Below are positions 47,970 to 57,090 of a stretch of 64,000 nt of DNA, piece after piece. Source of the DNA: Tolypocladium sp. Sup5 PDA-1 (Eukaryota; Ascomycota; Sordariomycetes; Hypocreales; Ophiocordycipitaceae); NCBI GenBank assembly GCA_000750105.3, contig JPHH03000052.1, positions 124,001 to 188,000 of the forward strand, written 5' to 3'. Both the position numbers and the translations under genes were made by a program. The notes under the pieces are model-generated. The model did not search any database and was not told where the DNA came from. It saw only the letters and a program-made list of their open reading frames with translations. Every line of letters begins with the position of its first letter. The first letter of the stretch is position 1.

Positions 47970-48321
47970 CCGGATAGATGTCTGTTGCCACACATCCATC
48001 ACTCCATCATGCCTCGAAGCGATGTATAATGTCCAGAGCTATGTTCGCGTGGGGGATTTTGGCAGCAGGGCCGGGTTCGACAGCTTTCTCGATCAATCCG
48101 CCATCCACGACGACCTCTTCAAACTCGAAGACCGCTTCAACATCACACATCAGAACATTTCGGTAGAGCTCATTTCTGGTGCAAAGGATAAGCAGAATAT
48201 CCCCGCGGCACAATTCACAGAGGTTACGCGCATTCGAGAATGGGCTATAGAGAATAAGTCTGCAGTGGACTTTAGAGGCGATGTCCACGTTGAGAATGAC
48301 CCCGTTGTAAATTGGTTTTGA
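47970..48321 (+). pseudogene. Fragment of a sedolisin (S53, tripeptidyl-peptidase-like) gene
   Basis: A plus-strand frame contains CHTSITPSCLEAMYNVQSY, then GSRAGFDSFLDQSAIHDDLF, RFNITHQNISVELISGA and AAQFTEV. This matches the start of the catalytic domain of fungal S53 tripeptidyl peptidases, which cleave tripeptides outside the cell. The prodomain is missing on the left, where the arylsulfotransferase relic begins. After AAQFTEV the family would continue into the catalytic Glu/Asp segment, but here an unrelated stretch of about 30 residues runs to a stop at 48319-48321. No Ser-Gly-Thr-Ser active site is present. It is a recombined fragment, not a gene. Confidence 0.65.
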
Positions 48322-48587
48322 AGTTAAATAGCCCCTAGAAGACGCTGTTTAATAACTACACCCCTCTCGTCCTAGCTACCACCTGTAATCCTTGGAGATA
48401 TATTACTGTTCACTGTCGCCGCTACTGTTGCATTGTGTTACGCGCTCGGAGCTTGTGCAAAATATTTCTGTAGACTACTGATTTAACTGATTATCTGACG
48501 TCGTAACAAAAACCAGGCTATGGCCAGTGCCCATTGGCCTGTCTCAAGGGCGAAAGCAGAGTACCTTGGAGCGCAGGAAGCATTGCG

Positions 48588-48625
48588 TACGAAGTACGGA
48601 GGTCGCTTTCAAAATAGTTGTCCAG
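48588..48625 (+). repeat. Left terminal inverted repeat of the Tc1/mariner element
   Basis: 38 bp beginning TACGAAGTACGGAGGTCGC and ending GTTGTCCAG. It is the perfect reverse complement of 50110-50147; the match extends two further bases outward (CG). Confidence 0.9.
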
Positions 48626-48778
48626 ACAGGGGGGCAAATCCCTGCTCGAATCCCTGTTCAATTGATTGAATCCCTGCACGTAAGGGCGGTGAATCGTGCT
48701 AGGAACCACCGCACATATTTTGTAAGGTAACTTTCCCCTCCTCATTCGTGTAAACCACGCATCTTGTTCCCAATCGCC

Positions 48779-50095
48779 ATGGCCCCAACTCAAGATATCG
48801 CAACGAGGGCCTTTGTGCTTGGGCTAAAGTGTTGCGGCACGAGTACTACTGAGGCTGCCTCTATCTCGGGGGTCTCTATCCGTCAGGTCAACCGTATCTA
48901 TGCTAGGGCACTTAAGCGTGGATTCGATCCAAGCTGCCGGCCCGTGAATATCAAGGATGACTTTGTTAAGGATGAACCTCGCCCCGGGCGCCCGTCGAAG
49001 CAAACGAAAGAAATGCAAGAGAAGATCGTGAGCAAGGTCCGCCGCGATAGGTATGGGAGAGAAAAGACGTGCGCTGATATCTCTGGGGAGCTTAGTGCTG
49101 AGGGGATTCCCGTTTCCTCTGTTACGGTGTGGCGGGTTATGAAAAAGCTCGGGTATAATAAGACGAAGCCGACGAGGAAGCCTAGATTATCGAAGAAGAT
49201 GAGAACGGATCGTCTACGCTGGTGCCTTGAGCGTAAGGACTGGACCCTTGAGGATTGGAAGAATGTTATTTGGTCTGACGAGACCTCCGTCGTCTTACTC
49301 CATCGCAGAGGCAGCTATCGCGTTTGGCGGAAGAGCGACGAGGCGTTCGTAAAGAGCTGCATTCGTGAGCGATGGAAAGGCTCTTCTGAATTTATGTTCT
49401 GGGGTTGCTTTTCCTATGATCGGAAGGGCCCTGCGCATTGCTGGTCTCCGGAGACTGCGCAAGAGAAGAAAGCCGCTACGGAAACGATCGAGAAGATGAA
49501 CGAAGAGCTCGAGTCTGCCGCAAAGGAGAAATGGGAGCTTGAGAATTCGATGAGACGATTGAACCTACGCCAACTTCCTGGAAAGAAACCCTCGTGGCGA
49601 TGGAATTCAAAAAACGGCAAGCTCACACGCCGCAAGGGGTCAGGGATCGATTGGTATCAGTACCAGAAGAAGATCCTTATCCCGAAGCTCTTCCCTTTTG
49701 CGAAGGAATGCGCAACGGACCGGCCGGGCACGCTCGTTCAAGAAGACAAGGCTCCGGCACACAGTCATTACATCCAGCAGCAGGTCTATGACCTTCATCA
49801 AATCCAACGACTCCTTTGGTGCGGCAACTCTCCCGATCTCAACGCAATTGAGCCAGCCTGGCCTTGGATGAAGAGACGCACTACGAGCAAGGGGGCCCCG
49901 AAGAACCGGCAAGAAGCTATTACGGCTTGGAACGCCGCATGGAAAGAGCTACCGCAAGACCGTATCCAAGTTTGGATTGAGAGAATCCTAAGGCATGTAC
50001 AAATGATAATCGAGCTTGAGGGAGGAAACGAGTACAAGGAAGGCAGGGGACTAACCCCTGCTAAATTAGGTGGGGGCGTTCCTAATATAGCTTAG
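48779..50095 (+). CDS. Tc1/mariner transposase (DD34E)
   Basis: Single-exon transposase of 438 residues. An N-terminal helix-turn-helix region (TTEAASISGVSIRQVNRIYA) and a second DNA-binding stretch (GIPVSSVTVWRVMKKLGY) precede the DDE domain. The catalytic acids are visible: Asp in VIWSDETSV (about 167), Asp in LVQEDKAPAHSH (about 323) and Glu in SPDLNAIEPAW. The last two are separated by 34 residues, that is, DD34E. A coiled-coil-like insertion (KKAATETIEKMNEELESAAK) of about 60 residues lies between the first and second Asp. The ATG at 48779 (GCCATGG) has excellent context. No stops or frameshifts are present, so the protein could be active. It lies within the inverted repeats at 48588-50147. 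Confidence 0.93.
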   Translation: MAPTQDIATRAFVLGLKCCGTSTTEAASISGVSIRQVNRIYARALKRGFDPSCRPVNIKDDFVKDEPRPGRPSKQTKEMQEKIVSKVRRDRYGREKTCADISGELSAEGIPVSSVTVWRVMKKLGYNKTKPTRKPRLSKKMRTDRLRWCLERKDWTLEDWKNVIWSDETSVVLLHRRGSYRVWRKSDEAFVKSCIRERWKGSSEFMFWGCFSYDRKGPAHCWSPETAQEKKAATETIEKMNEELESAAKEKWELENSMRRLNLRQLPGKKPSWRWNSKNGKLTRRKGSGIDWYQYQKKILIPKLFPFAKECATDRPGTLVQEDKAPAHSHYIQQQVYDLHQIQRLLWCGNSPDLNAIEPAWPWMKRRTTSKGAPKNRQEAITAWNAAWKELPQDRIQVWIERILRHVQMIIELEGGNEYKEGRGLTPAKLGGGVPNIA

Positions 50096-50109
50096 CGGTA
50101 GTTTCAGCG

Positions 50110-50147
50110 CTGGACAACTATTTTGAAAGCGACCTCCGTACTTCGTA
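50110..50147 (-). repeat. Right terminal inverted repeat of the Tc1/mariner element
   Basis: 38 bp from CTGGACAACTATTTTG to CTCCGTACTTCGTA. It is the perfect reverse complement of the left repeat and begins 15 bp after the transposase stop codon. Confidence 0.9.
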
Positions 50148-51463
50148 CGGACTACGAAGTACGAATACGCACATGCAAAGTGCACGACTTGACCCCCCCG
50201 GCAAGCTGACGGCCCCTGGCAGCCGCGACAGTTTCCACACCTGTGCGGGTGGCATCGCCAGTACTTCATACCCTAGCACCTTTGTGCATGTGCAATTTGA
50301 TGCCCCTGCCCGTCCAGAGAGTCGTGGGGGTGCCACTGACGCTCTACTCGTACACTACCTTATGTAGTATGTGGTCCGTACTCGTACTTCGTACGAGTAT
50401 CCGTACTTCGAAGCTCTTCAAGTAAGGTCACAGGAGCTGCGTACAGTTTGTGCCTCTGGCAAAAATTGCTGCGCAGTGCAGCCGCTTTCCCCGTGCTCGG
50501 TGCTGGCTTGCGAGGAAGACCTTCATGACGGCGCACAGTACCTGGTATGCTGTATGTACCTGGCCTGAACGAACATTCGAATGCCTCCCCTGGGGGTTGG
50601 AATGGGCATTAGCTGTGCAACGGGGACGAAGCACTCCACCACGCAACCCCCCGCAAGCCCCGCCACTCTGGACGAAGACGCAGCTTTAGGTTAGACCCTC
50701 CATTCTCTCATCTAGTTCAACGATTCGTCTGCCTCGTACACGTCCGTAGCACCTCTGGAGACACCTTTGGAGGTGTCTTCCTCCTGTGACGGGCGTTGAC
50801 GGGGATGGGGGACCGTGGCAACAGTTGGCTGAGGATCGACGATGGCAAGAAAATTCATTGGATGCAGCTTCTTACACGATTCATGGCTTGCAGGTGGGTT
50901 GGGTGGGGTACACCGTGACCCGTACAGCCACTACCTTACTGTAGTTACTGTACTTACCGCATTCTGGGGTACGGGGTGGTGGGCCAAAAAGGCTGTGTGG
51001 GATGTCTTGCTTTCGCCTCCGCCTTGCTGGGAACGACGAGCGCCTACGGGACCTACGAGTATATAATCGCCGTCGGGCAGCACTACCCAGGCTCGAGTTG
51101 TCCGCGACACACAAACCGCATGCCTGTAGGCGTCGTCCCCCTGGCTTGTCATGAAGCAGATGATTGAAGCTTGACATCCCCGATTGCCAATCCTCGCTTG
51201 TTGTCGCCGGCAATGTAACGATGCCGACCAGCACGCTATTCCCGCATCGAGGCAGGGAACAGCTCGGCGCAATACCTTACCTTCCCACCGCGCACGTCGC
51301 GGCTTTGCCATTTCCGGCTTCTCAGGTCCGCTCAACCTCACGATCCTGGAGGATTGATATGCTAATGGGATATCAGCTCGAAAACGCGACAGCTTTGACA
51401 CCGAATTGGCGACAAGCAGCGTTCCGCCCTGGTGTACGACGCGTGCTCCGCTAACCCAGCGCC
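50148..51463. other. Intergenic stretch rich in TACGAAGTA-type motifs
   Basis: About 1.3 kb without a supported gene. Motif copies lie directly beside the transposon (50148-50165) and at about 50380-50411, where GTACTCGTACTTCGTACGAGTA forms an imperfect palindrome. The right end presumably holds the promoter of the gene at 51464. Confidence 0.5.
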
Positions 51464-52312
51464 ATGGGTTACTCAGGCAACTCCGGGGCGGGTGATTTGG
51501 AGAGCCTCGCGTCCAGGACGACACTTGCCGTCGTCACCTTCTTGGCCCTTTCCCTGTATAACGTCATCGAGCTCAACGTCATCATCCTCGCCGTCTTCAA
51601 GCGTCGCAAAGGCCTTTACTTCTGGAGCTTTGTCGCCGCTACCAATGGAATCGCTCCCCACTCAGTCGGATTCCTGCTAAAGAACGTAATTTTCTCCGAG
51701 GACTTCGGCTTATACATCACCCTTATAGCAATAGGCTGGGTTCCTATGGTTACTGGCCAGTCCCTTGTGCTATATTCACGCCTGCACCTAATATTATGGA
51801 ACCAGCTCTATTTGAGGTTTGTTCTGGCCATGATAATCATCAACGCCATCGTCCTACATGTCCCCATTATCATCCTCATGTACGGCGCCAACAGCTCCGA
51901 CTCGAATGACTGGGTCCACCCCTATATAATCTACGAAAAGATTCAGGTCACGGTGTTTTTTCTTCAGGAGGTCATCATCTCCGGGATATACATCAAAACA
52001 TGCTTTTCGTTCTTCAACGTCCAGGACGGCCTGCATGGTGACGCGATACGCAAGATGCGAAGGCACTTGCTTTTGGTCAACATCTTTATTATCCTCCTGG
52101 ATGTTCCGATTCTTTGTCTCGAATACACCGATTTCTATGACCTGCAGACCGCCTACAAAGCCTTCGTCTATAGCGTCAAGCTTAAGATGGAGTTTCGAAT
52201 TCTGAACAAACTTGTGGAAATGACTCGGGTTGGGCGCGACGCTGCTTATGGCAGCCCGTTTCAGGACGATGCGAACCTCAGAATACAAGATAGTGCCGCC
52301 GACAGCTGGTGA
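51464..52312 (+). CDS. Seven-helix fungal integral membrane protein
   Basis: Intronless membrane protein of 282 residues. Hydrophobic helices include LAVVTFLALSLYNVIELNVI, FWSFVAATNGIAPHSVGFLL, LYITLIAIGWVPMVTGQSLV, FVLAMIIINAIVLHVPIIIL, VTVFFLQEVIISGIYI and LLLVNIFIILLDVPILCLEY, ending with a cytosolic tail (MEFRILNKLVEMTR). This matches a widespread Pezizomycotina family of integral membrane proteins (I believe DUF7703) of unknown function. The last segment, with its YDLQTAYKAFVYSVKLKMEF stretch, is the most conserved part in my memory of the family. The start at 51464 (GCCATGG) is in ideal context. It has no lesion and looks functional, unlike its neighbours on both sides. Confidence 0.85.
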   Translation: MGYSGNSGAGDLESLASRTTLAVVTFLALSLYNVIELNVIILAVFKRRKGLYFWSFVAATNGIAPHSVGFLLKNVIFSEDFGLYITLIAIGWVPMVTGQSLVLYSRLHLILWNQLYLRFVLAMIIINAIVLHVPIIILMYGANSSDSNDWVHPYIIYEKIQVTVFFLQEVIISGIYIKTCFSFFNVQDGLHGDAIRKMRRHLLLVNIFIILLDVPILCLEYTDFYDLQTAYKAFVYSVKLKMEFRILNKLVEMTRVGRDAAYGSPFQDDANLRIQDSAADSW

Positions 52313-53325
52313 TTGACGCCAAAAAGCTGCGCCTGCAGAGCCAAAGAACCAGCAGGCTGAGTCACATTTCATGGGTTCAACACAATTGGTGCATCCACAT
52401 CTGCACGGCGCGGTGTGCTCCTTGCGAGCAGACTGACTTCTTTCGTCGCCTCCAACGCCTCACACTCTTGGCGAAGAGCGTGGGACCTGATACGGACGGA
52501 CTCGTCAGGAGGTCATTCGTAATAACATGAGCAAGGAAGGTCGAGTCGCCTTAAATATACGAGGGGAACTGGCCCTTTCACCCAGTTAAGGTTGAACGCA
52601 CCGACCATGCTGGGAGCCGCCCCACGGGCCACGAGACTCATGTTACCGTGCAACGTCAAGTACGGTGTCTTTGCGTTGACAACCTTGCCAATAACCACCC
52701 AGCGGACGCTGCCGTCAACTCCCGCCCGTCGCGTTAAAGGACACCGAAAGTGCTGCCCGCCCTCAACTGTGCGCACAGGGTTGCAGCAACTCGTTCAAGG
52801 TTTCCACTCACTAATACCTTTGTCTCGCTCAGGTCGCGCAGCGGCACTGCCGCCCCGTCGGCAGCCGAGAAAGCTGCGGCAGTCACATATGATTTATTAA
52901 CTGGACCAGATGGTGTTGTCTCAATTTTGGCCGCGAATATGATCAGCGGGCGAGCATGGCACGAGCGGCTGACACGTCACATGGCTAGTAACCATGCCGC
53001 TACAGACATGTCTTTAATCCTGTACCAAGCAAGCCAGGTCGCCCTGTACTACCTGCGCAGGGTATCTCAGAAATAGATTTTTGTGCACCATGTTCTTCGT
53101 AACTGCGAAGCACGAAGTATCTTGAAGCTGTGGATGGTTCACGTCGCCTGACCCACAGCCGACAACGGAACCTCGCGCGATCCGCCTCCGCAACTCGAGA
53201 ACAGGGTGTCAGCTGCTGCATTATCCCCGCCTCCATCCAGTATCCCTTCGACAGTGTCCAGCAACTCAATCGTCTGCCCCCAACATCGGTCCACGTCTTC
53301 CCACCTCCTGCATATCGTGGCCAGC
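52313..53325. other. Intergenic stretch, no supported gene
   Basis: About 1 kb. A minus-strand frame at 52513-52776 encodes VRWVVIGKVVNAKTPYLTLHG-like sequence that looks protein-like, but no family, start or neighbouring exon is recognised; it could be another relic. The rest has no motif. Confidence 0.4.
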
Positions 53326-53978
53326 GTTACTCTCTCGGAGCCCTTTGCCAGCATCCCAAGGAATTCGTCCCTCTTCAGACCCTCGCCGATCCAGCCCCTA
53401 CCACGCATGTCCGCCGCCCTGAGGGGCAAAGTCAACATGTTTGCAAAGCGAGAAGACTGCAACACGGGGCTTGCATACGGGGCCAACAAGATGCGGGGGC
53501 TCGAGTAAAACCATCAGCCGTCGGGTTAGCATCGTCCCCGCGCCCGACTGCCCGCTACGCTCTGTCCACTGACCGTCGTTGAACAGGTACCTTCCGCCTA
53601 AGACTTTGGCCCAAGGATGCGACACACTCGTGTCCATTGTGGCATACGGTCCAATCACACCCGCCAGGTCGCTGCCGTGGCCGCCAGGTTGGGCTTCCAT
53701 GCGGCTACAGTGACTCTTACAATGCCAAGATCTACGGCATTCCCGACGGGACGACCATCGAGGCCATCAAGTTTGGCGCGAGGACGGAGGGCCTCATCAC
53801 GGACCCAGTCTATGAGGGCAAGAGCCTCGCGGGCATGATTGACCTGATTAAGACAGGCCAGGTTGCGGGCGGCAACGTCTTGTATGATCATCTTAGAGGC
53901 CAACTTGCCCTGAATGCTTCTCGACCATTTGAGACGACTAGCGCGGGTGCCAGTTTTGATGCAGGACGCACCTTCTAG
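53326..53978 (+). pseudogene. ACC deaminase pseudogene with large internal deletion
   Basis: The N- and C-terminal ends of a 1-aminocyclopropane-1-carboxylate deaminase (PLP enzyme that breaks down the ethylene precursor) are readable. The first exon gives SEPFASIPR, PSPIQPLPRMSAALRGKVNM and FAKREDCNTGLAYGANKMR, with the PLP-lysine region ANK. A good intron (53505-53586) leads to EYLPPKTLAQGCDTLVSI. A one-base deletion follows, then GIRSNHTRQVAAVAARLG continues in another frame. At about 53705 the sequence jumps to the C-terminal end: YGIPDGTTIEAIKFGARTEG, LITDPVYEGKSLAGMIDL and GNVLYDHLRGQLALNAS. Roughly 200 central residues are missing, and no in-frame ATG is found at the expected start. 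Confidence 0.8.
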
Positions 53979-54066
53979 GTCACAACTCTCAAGGGCCAAT
54001 AGTTTTACCGAGATTAAGACTACGGAAGCAAACCACCCACAACTTCTCGAAATATTGCTGTCAATC

Positions 54067-54690
54067 AGCCCCAGTACTTGCTGATGAGGATCTTGGCCGA
54101 TGCAGCCGCCGCCCCCGCAACGGCCCCGATGGCAGCTCCGGCCGCCGTCCCCACAACTGACAGAACGCTCCTCACAAGGCGCCGACCGCCGCCCCGGCTG
54201 CCGGCCCGGCCAGGACGCCCGTCCCGACGCCAACCGCCTCCGCGCTCGTTGCGCCGAGGTGCGCCTGGACAAACTCGGAGTGGTCTATCTTGTCCACTAC
54301 ATAGTCCCCAACGGCGCGCGGGCAGCCGTGCCGCCTAGCGCATCACCTGTAACGACGATGGTGGCTGCGGCTCCGACCGTGGCTGTCCCTGCCCATGCTA
54401 GGGAGCCGGCCTTGCTGGCCCTGGCAACGGTCGTAACGCTGAAGCCCGAGACCCCGGATCCGAGATCCATGCCGGCTTGAACGCGTGTGCTCGCCTTTTG
54501 CGTCGTGTCGGTTGCCCCATGCGCCTGTAACGGCGCGGCGACGATGGCGATGCCAATGCCCAATGGACCCAGGTACTTGCGGCGGGCCCGCCGAACCCGG
54601 CCAGTCTGCCGGCCTTGCTGATGAAGGCCATGGGTTCGGAGTCAAGCCTGTCCGCGTCGCCATCAGCGCGGCGTCGTTGGCGTGCACTCG
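54067..54690 (-). pseudogene. Frameshifted small Gly/Ala-rich hydrophobic protein
   Basis: Three minus-strand frames continue one another as a single Gly/Ala-rich protein: MAFISKAGRLAGFGGPA (from 54631), then KYLGPLGIGIAIVAAPLQAH and KAGSLAWAGTATVGAAATIV in a second frame, then GDYVVDKIDHSEFVQAHLGA and GVLAGPAAGAAVGAL in a third, and finally SVVGTAAGAAIGAVAGAAAA with an ISKYWG end in a fourth segment. Each join would need a one- or two-base indel, and the gaps are too short to be introns. The intact family in other fungi (as I remember it) is a small hydrophobic protein of unknown function. Low-complexity composition makes the reading less certain. Confidence 0.45.
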
Positions 54691-55016
54691 TATGCCGTGA
54701 GATCGAGACAGACTTGATCTCTACTTTACGCGGTCAGCGGCTCTTAATTGCCGAGATTTGATGCTCGCCACTTGGCTCGGAAGCTCGGAAGCTCGGAATT
54801 TCCCTGACTAATCGATACGGCTAGAAAACGAGGGTCGATAATACCACGGGAGCGAATCTGACAGCTCGAGCTCGAAAGAGTTGCCAGCATTGGACAACGC
54901 TGACGTCCAGGCATGCGGCGCAGCCTGCGACTTGGTCTACAACCACCAGTCTACAAAATATGTATAATGATCCTTATGCGCTACATTGCACCCTAATCCT
55001 GTTGCAATCCGACAGA
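54691..55016. other. Short intergenic stretch, no gene seen
   Basis: About 0.3 kb between the Gly/Ala-rich relic and the hydrolase relic; nothing recognisable apart from a short AAGCTCGGAA-type direct repeat near 54780-54800. Confidence 0.4.
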
Positions 55017-56448
55017 ATGCGGTTCGCAAGCCCCATACTCTTCGTTCTAGCAGTGTTGGGGTGCACAGTAAGTCTTAACGGCATCCCACCCCCCAGGTAT
55101 GAAGACTGTTGACATAACATGGAGTAGCTGGCACAAGTGGCACCCAATTCTTCCGTCATGTACCAACTGAGTAGCGACAGCGAGTTTGCGTTTATTCTGG
55201 AGGAAATTCTGTCGCTCTCTAATAACTTCGGGGCCAACACTGGGGAGATCCTGCGTGCTGCCAGCCAGATTAAGCCCGGTGATTTCGAAAGTTGGCATCG
55301 AGAATTCAAGTTCCTGGCAGACGGCATACACGACAAAGCAGTAGCCATCAATGCCACACGTTTTCCCGTGTCAGCACGTGAGGCATACTTCCGGTCAGCT
55401 AGCTACTATCGTGCCGCCGACTTTTTCTTGCACCGAAATACCAGCGACACAAGAATCTACTCTTTGTGGAACTCGGCTCTATCTGACTTCGACAAAGCAA
55501 TCGACCTTCTGCCCACTGTCACGAGGCGAGCCAACGTATCTGCACATGACTCCACCGCCCCCATCATCTTTTATAAGCCACAAGAGTTATCCAACCCCCA
55601 TTCCTCCCAGGAGCTGAGCGGTAAAGATTGTGCAAGCCGCAAGCTCCCAACAGTTCTTGTTGGGAGGGGCTATGATGGCTCGCAAGAGGAACTGTATCAC
55701 TCCATCGGCCGATCGATCCTTGACCGTGGCTGGAACTTCGTCACGTACGAGGGGCCGGGCCAGCCTACCGTTCGTCGGCAGCAACAACTGGGATTTATTC
55801 CGGACTGGTGGGATGTTGTGACGCCGGTCATGGACTACCTAACCAAGCGACCTGATGTGGATATGCAGAGGGTCGCACTCGTTGGTGTCTCTTTCGGTGG
55901 CACCCTGGCGCCCAGAGCGGCCTCTCGGGAGCACCGCCTCTCAGCCGTACTCGCTATTGACGGCTTAACAAGCTTGTTCGCGTCGCTCGAAAAGCAGTTT
56001 TCCCCCAAGCTCATCGACCTCTTCAAGAGCGGTAATAAGACCGCGTTTGATCATACTGTCCTGAGCATTATGGAAAGTAGTTCTTATCCGACCCAACTCC
56101 GCTGGATTATTGGGCAGTCCTTATTTGCTTTTAACACTCGAAGCCCGTTCGAATGGATCACACGCCTTAGCAAATTTGTGGCTGACGGCCCGTTGCTAAG
56201 AAACATATCCTGCCCAACATTTTGTCGCTTCGGGTGACAACGATAGCTCGGCTCCCGGCTAGCTAGAAGAAATGGCGGAATTCCTGGGCGACAAGTGCAC
56301 CTATTATCTATTTAAAAGCGACCTTGGTGCTGGTGAACATGGCCAGCTCGGAGCAGAGGCGCAGGTGGCGCAAGTTGCTCTGGACTGGTTGGGAGATGTA
56401 TGGGATGGCGTGAAGACGCTAAGAAACTTAACGGGTGGAGTATACTAA
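55017..56448 (+). pseudogene. Secreted alpha/beta hydrolase gene with two late lesions
   Basis: Nearly complete alpha/beta hydrolase gene. Exon 55017-55067 encodes a signal peptide (MRFASPILFVLAVLGCT). Splicing at 55068-55127 continues with LAQVAPNSSVMYQLS. The hydrolase core has FYRS-like helices (AREAYFRSASYYRAADFFLH), PTVLVGRGYDGSQEELYH, the oxyanion region TYEGPGQPT and the nucleophile elbow GVSFGG, and resembles 2,6-dihydropseudooxynicotine hydrolase-type or FrsA-like fungal proteins. Lesion 1: one extra T in the run at 56220-56223 ends the frame at CPTFCRFG. Correct reading in the next frame gives VASGDNDSSAPG. Lesion 2: TAG at 56260-56262 where Gln is expected, before LEEMAEFLGDKCTYYLF and GAGEHGQLGAEAQ, which contains the catalytic His, to TAA at 56446-56448. 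Recent loss of function is likely; sequencing error is possible for one lesion but not both. Confidence 0.75.
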
Positions 56449-57090
56449 AAGAGCCCCAAGCTACTGTCTCGAGCTGGCCTTCTTGGGCGGCCATGCAGGA
56501 GACGGAAAATTATTGCGTCTTGGTGTATTGATAGCACGCGATTTTGGGATACGTGATGGAGGTAACGGAAAGGATTTTGGAGGGTAGGACAAATAAGAAT
56601 AATGAGTTACGTAAAAGCTGACTCCTCTGGATCCTGTTTAGTAGCAGCCTGGCTTTATTAGAGTACTAACGACGAATTGGTGTCGCCTAGAGGACTTTGC
56701 CTTTGATAGTCCGTACACATCTCGGTGCTCTCGCAGGCGCGATATGTGACATCTGTTCCCAAATCTCGGTGTACCACCCTCGCCGTATGGCACAGCGCGA
56801 ACCGCTCTCAAGTGAACTCTTGGCCTCTAAAATATAAAAGAACAATACCCTTCCCTTTCATAACGTCAATACGGATGACTGGCAAATGTTCGAAGGTACA
56901 ATCCCTCCTCTCTTCCCAGATAGCCCATCACAACCAGTGCTGCTTAAAGCCTGTGTTCTAGCTAGGTAACCTCTCCCTCATTCTACTTTCGTCGCCCCGT
57001 TCTGTTCCATTTCTTCCATCTAGCCCACCTAGCTAGCCGAGTGCTCCGCTCCCATGGTAGTAAGTCGCAATTCATCCTTAGGCACGTATG
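56449..57090. other. Intergenic stretch, no gene seen
   Basis: About 0.64 kb between the hydrolase relic and the 3' end of the permease gene. A frame at 56725-56961 has no motif. Confidence 0.4.

Larger units (their letters stand above)
48588..50147 (+). mobile_element. Tc1/mariner DNA transposon, apparently intact
   Basis: Element of about 1.56 kb bounded by 38-bp inverted repeats that match perfectly as read (48588-48625 and 50110-50147). It carries one uninterrupted transposase gene. TA dinucleotides at both outer ends fit the TA target-site duplication of the superfamily, although the tips lie in TACGAAGTACGG-type sequence that also occurs elsewhere in the window, so the exact boundary is ambiguous by a few bases. 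Intact ends and an open frame suggest recent arrival. Confidence 0.88.
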
